Positions 45,565 to 53,461 of a stretch of DNA of 64,000 bases are shown piece after piece. The DNA lies in contig CBDCBW010000009.1 in the NCBI GenBank assembly GCA_965214485.1, positions 124,001 through 188,000 on the forward strand. Direction: 5' to 3'. Origin of the DNA: JANQRZ01 sp965214485 (GTDB lineage Bacteria; Bacteroidota; Rhodothermia; Rhodothermales; JANQRZ01). Every line of letters starts with the position of its first letter. Position 1 is the first letter of the stretch. Both the position numbers and the translations under genes were made by a program. The notes beneath the pieces are model-generated. The model did no database searches and was not told the DNA's origin. It saw only the letters and a list, made by a program, of their open reading frames with translations.

Positions 45565-46992
45565 CTATCGCAGGAGGAGAAGCTTGCGCGTACGGCTCGT
45601 ACCTGCCGCCTCCAGCCGGACGACGTAGAGCCCCGCCGGCAGCCCCGCCGCCGCGAACGCTGCCGTGCCCTCGCGCGGGGCGAAGCCGTCGAGGAGCACC
45701 GCGGCTTCGCGCCCGAGCACGTCGTAGACCGCGATCCGCGCCGGCCCCGGCTCGGCCTGCCCGAAGCGCAGCGTCGTCGCGGTGCGGAAGGGGTTGGGGC
45801 CGTCCAGGTCCAGCCGAATGTCTTGCGGGGCCGGGCCGGGGCCGGTCGAGGTGTCGGTCTCGGAGAAGAAGCGGTAGATGCGCCCGTTGCCGCGGACGAA
45901 GTACAGCTCGCCGCTCGCGTCCTCGCCGAACGAGGTCAGCAAGCTGAACGTCCCGACGTCCAGCAGCTCGTTCTCCGGGTCGCGCCCGCCGGCGTCGAGC
46001 GCCCAGATGCGGCCCGAGCAATAGTCGCCGTAGACGTAGCGGCCTTCGAGCTCCGGCACCTCGCCGCCGCGGTAGACGTAGCCGCCGGTCACGGAGCAGC
46101 CGAGCGAGTGGTTGTAGGTCCAGACGGGGAAGACGAGGCCCTCGGGGTCGCACGGCCCGTCGAAGCAGACGTCGCCCTCGTAGGTGTTCCAGCCGTAGTT
46201 GCCGCCGTCCTCCATCCGGTCGATCTCCTCCCACTGGTTCTGGCCGACATCGGCGATCCAGCCGTCGCCGGTGTCGCGGTCGAAGGAGAAGCGCCAGGGG
46301 TTGCGGAGGCCCCACGCGTAGATTTCGTCGCAGGCCCCGCCCGGCCCGTCGGCGAGGGCGTTCGGGGGGACGGTGTAGCCCGCCGTCGATCCGCCGCAGT
46401 CCGGGGCGGCCCCGCCGCCGTCCACGTCGAGGCGGAGGATCGCGCCGAGGAGCGTCGAGGGGTCCTGCCCGTTCTCCTCGGGGTCGCCGCCGGAGCCGCC
46501 GTCGCCGAGGGAGACGTAGAGGTAGCCGTCGGGCCCGAAGGCGAGGCCGCCACCGTTGTGGTTGCCGAAGGGCTGGCTGACTTCGAGCAGGACGACTTCG
46601 GTCTCGGGGTCGGCCACGTCTGGGTCCGCCGAGGAGCGCGAGAACCGGGAGACGCGCGAGCGGTGCGCGCCGGTCGTGCTGTAGTTGACGTAGAGGTAGC
46701 CGTTGTCCTGGTAGTCCGGGTGGAAGGCGAGGCCGAGCAGCCCCTTCTCGCCGCCGGCGCTGATGCGCCCCCGGATGTCGAGGTACTCGGTCGTCGCCGC
46801 CGCGTCCGGGTCGACCGTGAACCACTCGACGATGCCCGACTGCTCGACGACGTAGAGGCGGTCGGCGTGGACGGGGTCGTGCTCGATCCCGACGGGGCTG
46901 GAGAAGGAAAGGTTCGGAAAGGCGATCTCGGCGCTGAGCTGCGCGTGGACGGACCCGGCGAGCAGCAGCGGCAGAAGGAGGAGCAAGCGCAT
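45565..46992 (-). CDS. Secreted PQQ-type sugar dehydrogenase paralogue with T9SS sorting domain
   Basis: This 475-residue protein has the same design as its neighbour: signal peptide MRLLLLLPLLLAGSVHAQLS, propeller (EKGLLGLAFHPDYQDNGYLY; GNHNGGGLAFGPDGYLYVSL; RNPWRFSFDRDTGDGWIADV; DVCFDGPCDPEG), and a C-terminal sorting domain (LDGPNPFRTATTLRFGQAEP; VYDVLGREAAVLLDGF). Shared rare features, such as the CFxGPCDxEG disulphide loop, point to a tandem duplication. The two genes are 29 bases apart and probably form an operon driven from the box at 47040. Confidence 0.88.
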   Translation of the reverse strand: MRLLLLLPLLLAGSVHAQLSAEIAFPNLSFSSPVGIEHDPVHADRLYVVEQSGIVEWFTVDPDAAATTEYLDIRGRISAGGEKGLLGLAFHPDYQDNGYLYVNYSTTGAHRSRVSRFSRSSADPDVADPETEVVLLEVSQPFGNHNGGGLAFGPDGYLYVSLGDGGSGGDPEENGQDPSTLLGAILRLDVDGGGAAPDCGGSTAGYTVPPNALADGPGGACDEIYAWGLRNPWRFSFDRDTGDGWIADVGQNQWEEIDRMEDGGNYGWNTYEGDVCFDGPCDPEGLVFPVWTYNHSLGCSVTGGYVYRGGEVPELEGRYVYGDYCSGRIWALDAGGRDPENELLDVGTFSLLTSFGEDASGELYFVRGNGRIYRFFSETDTSTGPGPAPQDIRLDLDGPNPFRTATTLRFGQAEPGPARIAVYDVLGREAAVLLDGFAPREGTAAFAAAGLPAGLYVVRLEAAGTSRTRKLLLLR

Positions 46993-47039
46993 GTCAGTGC
47001 GTGGAATCGGTGAAAGGGGCGGTCCTGGTGGGCACGGAC

Positions 47040-47047
47040 CAAGTATA
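47040..47047 (-). promoter_or_regulatory. Candidate -7 box of the sugar-dehydrogenase operon
   Basis: The minus strand reads TATACTTG, a close match to TAnnTTTG, 47 bases before the ATG at 46992, within an unusually A+T-rich patch (CATTTTAGGCATATACTTGG). Confidence 0.45.
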
Positions 47048-47160
47048 TGCCTAAAATGTGCTCCGGGCGAGGGTAAATCCTGGGAACCGGTGGGCCGAGG
47101 GCGCGGGGCGGGCGGTGCCTTGCGCGACGGTCTCGCTACCTTGTCGGGTTTTATTTCTTC

Positions 47161-47211
47161 CACTCCTCCCACTCCTCCCACTCCTCCCACTCCTCCCACT
47201 CCTCCCACTCT
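47161..47211. repeat. 9-bp tandem repeat before DUF1684 gene
   Basis: Five exact copies of CACTCCTCC plus a partial sixth, ending eight bases before the ATG at 47219. Copy-number change would alter the leader length of the DUF1684 gene. Confidence 0.95.
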
Positions 47212-47218
47212 CCGCGCT

Positions 47219-47848
47219 ATGCGCCTCGCGTTGCTCCTCGTCTCCTGCGCCGCTTCGCTCGCGGCGTGCACGGCCCCGCCGGAGTCCGCCCCGCTCCCGC
47301 CGCCGACCGAGCGCGCCGAGGCCTGGGACCGGTGGCGCACGGCGAAGGACTCGCTGTTCCGCACGCCCGAGTCGCCGCTGCTTCCGGCGCAGCGGGCCTC
47401 GTTCGAGCGGCTCGACTTCTTCCCGTACGACTCGGCGTTCGCGTTTGCCGTCACGCTCGCCCCGGCCCTGCGCCGGGACACCCTCCGCCTGGCGACCTCG
47501 ACCGGCGAGCCGCGCGACTACGTGCGCTTCGGGACGTTCTCGTTCGCCTACGCCGGGCGGCGGCACCGCCTCACCGCCTTCCAGGCCCTCGACGGCGGCC
47601 CGGGGCCGGGGCAGGCCCTCCGCCTCTTCCTCCCGTTCGCGGACGCGACGGGCGGCACCGAAACCTACGCCGCCGGACGCTACCTCGACCTCGACGCGGT
47701 GCCGGACGGGCGCTACGTGCTGGATTTCAACTACGCCTACAACCCGTACTGCGTCTACAACCCGAGGTATAGCTGCCCGCTCCCGCCGCCGGAGAACCGG
47801 CTGGCCCTCGCGGCACGGGCGGGGGAGCGGGCCTTCGAGGGGCCGTAG
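47219..47848 (+). CDS. DUF1684 lipoprotein
   Basis: This 209-residue protein is a lipoprotein (MRLALLLVSCAASLAACTAP, Cys in LAAC). The mature part matches DUF1684: WDRWRTAKDSLFRTPESPLL, FERLDFFPYDSAF, RLFLPFADATGGTETYAAGR and the signature FNYAYNPYCVYNPRYSCPLP with PPENRL. The domain is common in Bacteroidota and actinobacteria and its function is unknown. It is divergent from the sugar-dehydrogenase genes. The ATG follows a 9-bp tandem repeat; a TACCTTGTC box lies at about 47137. Confidence 0.85.
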   Translation: MRLALLLVSCAASLAACTAPPESAPLPPPTERAEAWDRWRTAKDSLFRTPESPLLPAQRASFERLDFFPYDSAFAFAVTLAPALRRDTLRLATSTGEPRDYVRFGTFSFAYAGRRHRLTAFQALDGGPGPGQALRLFLPFADATGGTETYAAGRYLDLDAVPDGRYVLDFNYAYNPYCVYNPRYSCPLPPPENRLALAARAGERAFEGP

Positions 47849-47854
47849 GCGCGG

Positions 47855-48358
47855 TCAGCCGTCCCCGTCGTCGTCCCATCGGTGGCGGTTGTCACGGCTG
47901 CGGCGTCGGTCGCGGTGCTCGGCGCGGCGGACGAGGGAGCGGTAGGCGTGGCGCTGCCGGGGGTTCAGCTCGCGCTCGATGCGCCGGTCCGTGCCGTGCC
48001 ACCACGCGCGCGTGGCGCGCTCGCCGTAGCGCCGCGGGAAGGGGTTGGCGCGGTCCCAGTCGCGGGGGCGGGCTCGCCGGAGGTAGTCTGCGGCGCGCTC
48101 CGCGAGCAAGCGTTCGATGCGGCGCTCCTGCCGGCGGTCGAGGTGCAGGGCGCGGTCGAGGGCGCGGACGTGGCGGCGAGCGTCGTGCTCCAGCCGCCCG
48201 TAGGCCCGGTCGGCCCGGTGCGAGACCGGGCGGTCCGAGGGGCGGTGCGCGGGAGCGCGGCGGTCGTGCCGGACGGTCGTGCCGACGGGCGCGCATCCGG
48301 CGGCGAGCAGACCGAATCCGCAGAGCACGAGGAGGTAACGCGAGCGTGTGCCAGGCAT
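47855..48358 (-). CDS. Basic lipoprotein, possibly Spy/CpxP-like
   Basis: This 167-residue protein has a lipoprotein signal (MTMPGTRSRYLLVLCGFGLL with Cys in AAGCAP). The mature part is very rich in Arg, His and Asp. It contains two helix-forming repeats, LDRALHLDRRQERRIERLLA and ELNPRQRHAYRSLVRRAEHR, whose L(T/D)xxQ-like phrases recall periplasmic Spy/CpxP chaperones, but the match is weak. The C-terminus is a charged tail (RRSRDNRHRWDDDGDG). The gene is convergent with the DUF1684 gene, with only six bases between stops. Confidence 0.6.
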   Translation of the reverse strand: MPGTRSRYLLVLCGFGLLAAGCAPVGTTVRHDRRAPAHRPSDRPVSHRADRAYGRLEHDARRHVRALDRALHLDRRQERRIERLLAERAADYLRRARPRDWDRANPFPRRYGERATRAWWHGTDRRIERELNPRQRHAYRSLVRRAEHRDRRRSRDNRHRWDDDGDG

Positions 48359-48470
48359 AGTCAGTGTCGTTGAGAAGTGGGGGGTCTCGTAGGGCCTCCG
48401 CTTCCCAAGCCGCTGCCGCACCGGGCGAGGTCACACCCGGGCGAGGTCACACCCGGTGCGCGGCGCGGCC

Positions 48471-48665
48471 TCACCGGCGCGGCGTCCGCCTCGCGTGCAC
48501 CCATCGCGCCTCGCGCGCACCTATCGCGGTGGCCTCCATGAGGAAATGCCGGACCGCGCCGGGCGGAAGCCCCAGCCGACCGGCCACCACCTCGGTGCCG
48601 CCGAGGCGTTCGACCATCGCGACCACGGCGACGACCGTCGCGGGCGGAGCAGGGCGGCGAGGCAT
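48471..48665 (-). CDS. Possible small helix-turn-helix protein, 64 residues
   Basis: The reading MPRRPAPPATVVAVVAMVER continues LGGTEVVAGRLGLPPGAVRHF and IGAREARWVHARR. The pattern (LGG..VVA.RLGLP..AVRHF) resembles YdaS/Cro-type HTH proteins that bind DNA. It is short, G+C-biased and has no partner, so it may be a chance frame. It would lie downstream of the terminator of the 48874 gene. Confidence 0.35.
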   Translation of the reverse strand: MPRRPAPPATVVAVVAMVERLGGTEVVAGRLGLPPGAVRHFLMEATAIGAREARWVHARRTPRR

Positions 48666-48730
48666 GGCAGCGCGGCAGGGAGGATCGACGGCGGTGGAGG
48701 GGAGCGGCCCAGACTAGTCATCGCCGACAG

Positions 48731-48765
48731 AATAAAAATCGCCGAGGGCATGGAGCCCTCGGCGA
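48731..48765 (-). terminator. Factor-independent terminator
   Basis: On the minus strand, TCGCCGAGGGC-TCCAT-GCCCTCGGCGA (plus-strand 48739-48765) is an 11-bp perfect stem followed by TTTTTATT (48731-48738). It ends transcription of the lipoprotein gene at 48874-49593. Confidence 0.9.
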
Positions 48766-48873
48766 CCTCCCGCGCCCACCGGACGGCGGATGCCCCGTGG
48801 TGGAGGGCACCGGCCGCGCCGGGCCGCGCGGTTGTCCAGCCCGAGTGGGCGCGCGAAGCGGGACGTGCGTAAG

Positions 48874-49593
48874 CTACTGCACGTGCTGCTCGGCCACGAC
48901 GATCTCGCCCGTGCCGATGCCGCGCATCCGCACCCCGGCGATCTCGGTGCCCGGGGCGAGGCTCCGCTGCGGCAGGATGTCCAGGTATGAAGTCGGGACG
49001 GCCTCGCCTCCCGCTTCGGGCGTGACCCAGGCGACGCCGCCGCCGCCGTCAGTCCCGCGGTCGTAGTCCACGGCTACGACGATGACGCGCTCGTCGCCCT
49101 CGTAGATGACCGAGAAGTGGAACGAGGTGGGCGGCTCCCGGAGCGAGCCGATAGGCTGCGTCTCCGAGGCCGCTAGGGCGCTGGTGCGGTGTAGCACCGT
49201 CTCGTCGAGCCGCATATCGACTGCGAACTGGCCGCCTATCCCGCTCAGGTCTACCTCCACTTCCGTCTCGCCGTTCTGAAGGCCCCGGTGGAGGACGCTG
49301 GCGAGGATCGAGTAGGGCGACGGTCCCCCGATCAGGTCGATGATGAACGCCCCACCCGCCGGAATCTCGACCGGGTGGAAGAGGAAGTCCCCCTGCGTGC
49401 TGCCGGGAGCTCCGATGATGACCGTGTCGTCCCCTTTGGCGAGGGTCGAGGTCGGCAGGTCGGCCGCCGCCGCCTCGGGCTCGCCGGCGGAGTCGCACCC
49501 GGCCGCCACGAGCATCAGGGCGAGCAGGAGGACGCTCAGGAACGGGGTCCCGGTGCGGCGTGCGAGGAGAGAGCGGGTAGCAAGGTGTTTCAT
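48874..49593 (-). CDS. Hypothetical lipoprotein
   Basis: This 239-residue protein has a long basic N-region and lipoprotein signal (FLSVLLLALMLVAAGCDSAG). The mature part is beta-rich with no recognised domain (DDTVIIGAPGSTQGDFLFHP; VEIPAGGAFIIDLIGGPSPY; FHFSVIYEGDERVIVVAVDY). The 'AGCDS' lipobox matches the lipoprotein at 36748, a style common in this lineage. It is monocistronic with a clear terminator. Function unknown. Confidence 0.7.
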   Translation of the reverse strand: MKHLATRSLLARRTGTPFLSVLLLALMLVAAGCDSAGEPEAAAADLPTSTLAKGDDTVIIGAPGSTQGDFLFHPVEIPAGGAFIIDLIGGPSPYSILASVLHRGLQNGETEVEVDLSGIGGQFAVDMRLDETVLHRTSALAASETQPIGSLREPPTSFHFSVIYEGDERVIVVAVDYDRGTDGGGGVAWVTPEAGGEAVPTSYLDILPQRSLAPGTEIAGVRMRGIGTGEIVVAEQHVQ

Positions 49594-50216
49594 GGCTCGA
49601 GTGGGTCCAGGTGAGGCACGCGGGGCGTGCAGGGAAAGGGCGAGCGAGTCTTTGCTTACGGCTGGGTACTACGCTTACGGCTGGGTACTACGTGGCTTAC
49701 GGCTGGGTACTACGTGTTTCCAAATTAGCGTCGTCCTCTTCGCCCTTCGTAGCGCGCAATAGGCATTTCTCCTAGTCGGATAGCTCCTCGCTGCATGGTC
49801 GGCGTGGCCTCCGGTCGCAGCCTTTGTTTCCTAGGGGGCTAGTGCATGAATACTATCCCCTGCGCCACTGGGCGGAGTGCGCCACTGGGCGGAGTTTCTC
49901 CTCTTGACCAGCAGCGTGTCCTCGGGCCGTCTCGGCGGCGCAGGAACGCGCTGAGCGTTGCCCCTGCCACAGCCGAGCGGCGCGGCGGCTCCCCCACTTG
50001 CCCCCTGCCGGAACGCATCGCCCGGAGGCACGCGTGGAGGCCGGCGCTACTGAGAAGCGGTAGGCGACACCTCGGCCTCGACGCTGCAAGGCTGGGCCGC
50101 AAGACTGAGTGCAGGGCCGGGCCGCAGCCGGTCGCGGCCCACGCCCTCCGGTACCTTACACGGCCGGACCGCGCTGGGGGACCGCCCTCTGTCGGGCGGC
50201 GAGCCCGGCGTGACCG
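49594..50216. other. 623-base gap with tandem repeats, no gene recognised
   Basis: The gap lies between two minus-strand genes. It holds the 19-bp array at 49654-49713 and two 17-bp copies of TGCGCCACTGGGCGGAG at 49861-49894. Sequence at 49715-49860 is clearly less G+C-rich than the genes around it. Short open frames exist on both strands but none resembles a protein family. A small RNA or decayed insertion is possible. Confidence 0.45.
49654..49713. repeat. 19-bp tandem repeat, 3 copies
   Basis: Three copies of GCTTACGGCTGGGTACTAC (49654-49672, 49673-49691, 49695-49713), the last after a GTG spacer. It starts 60 bases upstream of the lipoprotein gene at 48874-49593, in its promoter region. 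Confidence 0.95.
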
Positions 50217-51338
50217 CTACGACCCCGACGGGAGGTAACGGTCGAGGAGTGCGCGCCACGCCGTGCCGCGCGTATGCTCCAGGACGGCGCGGCTGAGCGG
50301 CTCGCGGAGCCTAGACCCCGGGGCCACGGCGAACGCCCACGGCTGCGGCTCCGACGAGGTCGATCCGACCTCGAGGTCGTAGCTCCCTTCCTCGTTGTGG
50401 TACCTCAGCACGGGGGCCGGGCCGACGAACGCGTCGAGGCGGTCCTGCTCGACCGCCCGCAGCCCGGCGGGCACGTCGGCAACGGTCTCGAAGGCGACCT
50501 GCTCCTCTTCGAGATACCCCGCCGCCGGGGTGCCCTCGACGACGCCGACGCGCTTGTCGCGCAGGTCCCCGGGGATGCTGAGGCTGCCGGAGCCGGAGCC
50601 GCCGAGCCCGAGCGAGGAGACGAGCGCGGCGGTCAGCGAGGCCGTGACGGCCATCGAGACCAGCATCCAGAGCAGCGCCGTGACCTTGCCGCCGACCGAG
50701 TCCGGCGCTTTGTCCCCGTAGCCGATCGTCGTCATCGTGACGCCGGCCCACCAGAAGCCGTCCCACACGCCCTCCTTGCCCTCGCGGAAGTCGTCCTCGT
50801 TGTCGCGCCGCTCGAAGAGCCAGATGATGACGCCGACGATGAGCAGCAGCACCGCGAGGCCCGCGGCGATCTTCAGAAACGTCGGCGAGAAGAGCCGGCC
50901 GAGGACCGCTGCGATGCCGGAGTTGCTCGTCTCGGCCACGCCGAGCGAGGCCGTGTAGTAGGGCGCGGCGAAGTCGGCGCGCGCCTCAGCCTCGGGCGAC
51001 GCGCGAAGCGTGAGGGCGACGTCCACCGCGCCGCCGGCCACGGCGTCGAGAAGCTCGCCGCTCGGGATTTCGCGCAGCTCGGCCTCGAAGCCGGCTTGCC
51101 GCGCGACGCGCCGCCACAGCTCGACGGCGATGCCGTCCCACGTCCCGTCCGGGTTCTTGATGGCGAACGGCGGTGCCGGGGCTACGCCGGCGACGAGGCG
51201 GCCGGGGAAGTCGAGGGCCGCGAGCGTGTCGGCAGGCTGCGCCGCCGGCGTATCGGCGGGCTGTGCCGCGGGCGTGTCGGCGGGCTGTGCCGCGAGTGGG
51301 GCCGCGCCGAAGAGCAGGATAAGAAAGAGGAGACGCAC
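50217..51338 (-). CDS. Prokaryotic ionotropic glutamate receptor-like K+ channel (GluR0-like)
   Basis: This 373-residue protein has the GluR0 order. A signal peptide (1-18) and a repeated Pro/Ala/Asp linker (19-40) lead into ligand-binding half S1 (about 45-140: PPFAIKNPDGTWDGIAVELW; ALTLRASPEAEARADF with Arg112). TM1 lies at about 155-175. The pore loop carries the K+ filter TMTTIGYGDK (201-210), and TM2 spans about 217-241. Ligand-binding half S2 follows (about 254-360: DLRDKRVGVVEGTPAAGYLE; LDAFVGPAPVLRY with Asp302). Arg112 and Asp302 occupy the positions that clamp the amino-acid ligand in this family. It should be an inner-membrane, ligand-gated potassium channel with its sensor in the periplasm. 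The ligand is not proven. Confidence 0.9.
   Translation of the reverse strand: MRLLFLILLFGAAPLAAQPADTPAAQPADTPAAQPADTLAALDFPGRLVAGVAPAPPFAIKNPDGTWDGIAVELWRRVARQAGFEAELREIPSGELLDAVAGGAVDVALTLRASPEAEARADFAAPYYTASLGVAETSNSGIAAVLGRLFSPTFLKIAAGLAVLLLIVGVIIWLFERRDNEDDFREGKEGVWDGFWWAGVTMTTIGYGDKAPDSVGGKVTALLWMLVSMAVTASLTAALVSSLGLGGSGSGSLSIPGDLRDKRVGVVEGTPAAGYLEEEQVAFETVADVPAGLRAVEQDRLDAFVGPAPVLRYHNEEGSYDLEVGSTSSEPQPWAFAVAPGSRLREPLSRAVLEHTRGTAWRALLDRYLPSGS
51224..51295. repeat. 24-bp in-gene tandem repeat, 3 copies
   Basis: Three 24-bp units inside the channel gene encode AQPADTPA-type repeats just after the signal peptide. Loss or gain of a unit would keep the frame and change only linker length. 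Confidence 0.9.
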
Positions 51339-51404
51339 GGAGCGGAGGAGTAGGCGGTGGAGGTGGACCGGAAGATACAGCGCTCCCAGTTTCTCTAGCT
51401 CCGT

Positions 51405-53386
51405 CTACTGCCCGGTCCGTACCAGCCGGGCCGCTACGCTGCCGGTTCGGCTGCCGGTGGCCCGCACGACGTACACGCCTTTGCCCAGCTCGCCCAGGTC
51501 CAGCTCTTCCGCGTGGCTCCCCGCCTCCTTGGTCCCGAGCTTCAGGTGATGAACCCGGCGGCCGAGGGTGTCGAAGACCTCCACTTCCACCATTTCTGAC
51601 GTCGGTACCGTGACTTGTAAGGTCGTAGTCTCGCCGGCCGGATTCGGCCACATCTCCAGGCCCAGCACGGCCCGGTCCGGTGCCGTAGCCACGTCCGGGG
51701 TGTTGGCGAAGCGGAAGGGGTCGAGACTCGTCCGGGGCGTGTGCCCATCGCTCGCCACCACCGCCCAGCGGTAGCTGCCTTCGGCGGTGAGCGCCGAGGC
51801 GGACACGGTCAGCGCCGGGTCGGTCGTCTCGAAGGTCTGGTCGGTGCCGTCGGGCGCGGCGAGGAAGACGGTGTAGCTCACGGCCTCGCCCTCGCGCTCG
51901 GCGGCGGCCTCCCACGCCAGCGTTACGGCCTCGCCGAGCGCGACGACGGCCCCGTCCGCCGGATCCGTCAGGCCAAACATCGCGGGCGGCTGGTTGATGC
52001 CGAGGCCTTCGACGATGGTGACGAACTGGTTCGCGGCAACGTCTTCGATGGTCTCGACAGCCCCGCTCGGCCAGCGCACCGTCACGTTGGCGCTCGTGGC
52101 CGTGCCCAGGCCGAAATGGGCGCGGAGCCCGTGGCTGTGCGACATGAACCCGTCGCCGGCGGTGATCTCGCGGACCATCGAGAGGCCGCCCGCCGCGACC
52201 TCGACGCGCGCCCCGATGCCGTCGGTGTTGGAAGCGACACCCGTAAGATCGACGGTGAGCCATCCGTTCGTGCCGCCGTCGTTGAAGAAGAGGGCGTCCT
52301 GCCTGTTGCGCCCACCGGGCATGTAGAGGTCCGGCCAGCCGTCGTCGTTCGCGTCGCCGGAGGCGAGAACGCCGCTGGCGAGGCCGCCGAGACCCGCCGC
52401 CTGGGTGATCTCGGTGAAGGTGCCGTCAGCGTTGTTGCGGTAGAGCCTCGACGGCGGATTCGTGGTGGCCACGAAGAGATCGACCCAGCCGTCGTTGTCG
52501 AAGTCCGCCGCCGTGGCCGTCCAGCTCGCCTGGCCGGGTGCCCCACCCACCCCGGCTTCAGCCGTCACGTCGGAGAACGTACCGTCCGCGTTGTTCCGGA
52601 ACAAGCGGCGGTCTCACTGCCAGACTTGTTAGCGACGAAGAGATCAGCCCACCCATCGTTGTCGTAGTCCAGCCAGACCACGCCCCATCCCTGGCCCGGA
52701 TCGTCGACACCGGCGGCGGCGGCGACCTCGGTGAACGCCCCACCGTCGTTGCGGTAGAGCAAGTTCTCGGTGACCCCGGCACACAGCCCGACGTAGACGT
52801 CGGTGTCGCCGTCGCGGTCGTAATCGGCCGCCATCATCCCGTAGTCACCGCGTGATAGCTGCGGCAGAATGGAGCTCGTGTTCTCGAACCGCCCCTTGCC
52901 CAACCCTCGGAACAGGACGTCGATGCCTCCGTCGTTACCGATGAGCGCGTCGAGCAGGCCGTCCCGGTCATAGTCGAACAGGATGGAGCCTTGCACGAGA
53001 GGGACCCGCACATCGAGACCGCCGCCAGGGATCGGCGCGAGGGTTTCGCGGGCGGGGTCGTACCGGAGGAGGTCCGGCTCGTTCGCGTAGAGGACGAACA
53101 CCTCAGGCCGCCCGTCGCCGGCCACGTCCCCGAACACACTTCCCAGTGGGAAGTCTCCTCCGAACTCCCCATTGTAGGAGACGGAAGTGAACTCCCCCTC
53201 ACGCTGGAGAAACAACTCGTTGGAGCGCGCGATGTCGGTCCGCCCATCCCCATCCGCATCGACCATCGCCGCACCGGCGAAGCCGGTGAACGTCCGGGGA
53301 GGCAGCAGGTCAGAGACGTCCGTGAACGTCTGTGCCTGGGCGGGAAGCGCCAGGAGAAACACGGCAGTCACGAAGGAGCGGTGCAT
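51405..53386 (-). pseudogene. Secreted FG-GAP/UnbV protein with T9SS sorting domain, one frameshift
   Basis: The gene begins with a signal peptide (MHRSFVTAVFLLALPAQAQT) and FG-GAP/VCBS blades (AAMVDADGDGRTDIARSNEL; DYDRDGDTDVYVGLCAGV; WLDYDNDGWADLFVANKSGS). Near 52605 the frame is lost after GSET. The expected continuation RLFRNNADGTFSDVTAEAGV is found in another frame and goes on through more blades, an ASPIC/UnbV domain (VTVRWPSGAVETIEDVAAN), a fibronectin-like region and a C-terminal sorting domain (LEMWPNPAGETTTLQV; VFDTLGRRVHHL). A single-base deletion at GAGACCGCCGCTTG would explain it. Without the shift, the protein would have about 660 residues and be surface-exported. The second half alone lacks a signal. 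Confidence 0.85.
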
Positions 53387-53461
53387 GGCGGGAGTAGGAT
53401 GGTCTGACCCAATAAAGGCCAGCGCTCCCCCTCACTCCAAGGCATTCGCCGATGCCCCACC

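Noticed and set aside
48521..48751. Alternative small minus-strand frame covering the terminator
   Set aside because: It runs through a strong terminator hairpin and its product has no recognisable pattern.
49846..50238. 130-codon plus-strand frame in the gap before the channel gene
   Set aside because: No similarity to any family, Arg-rich, and runs into the end of the channel gene on the opposite strand.
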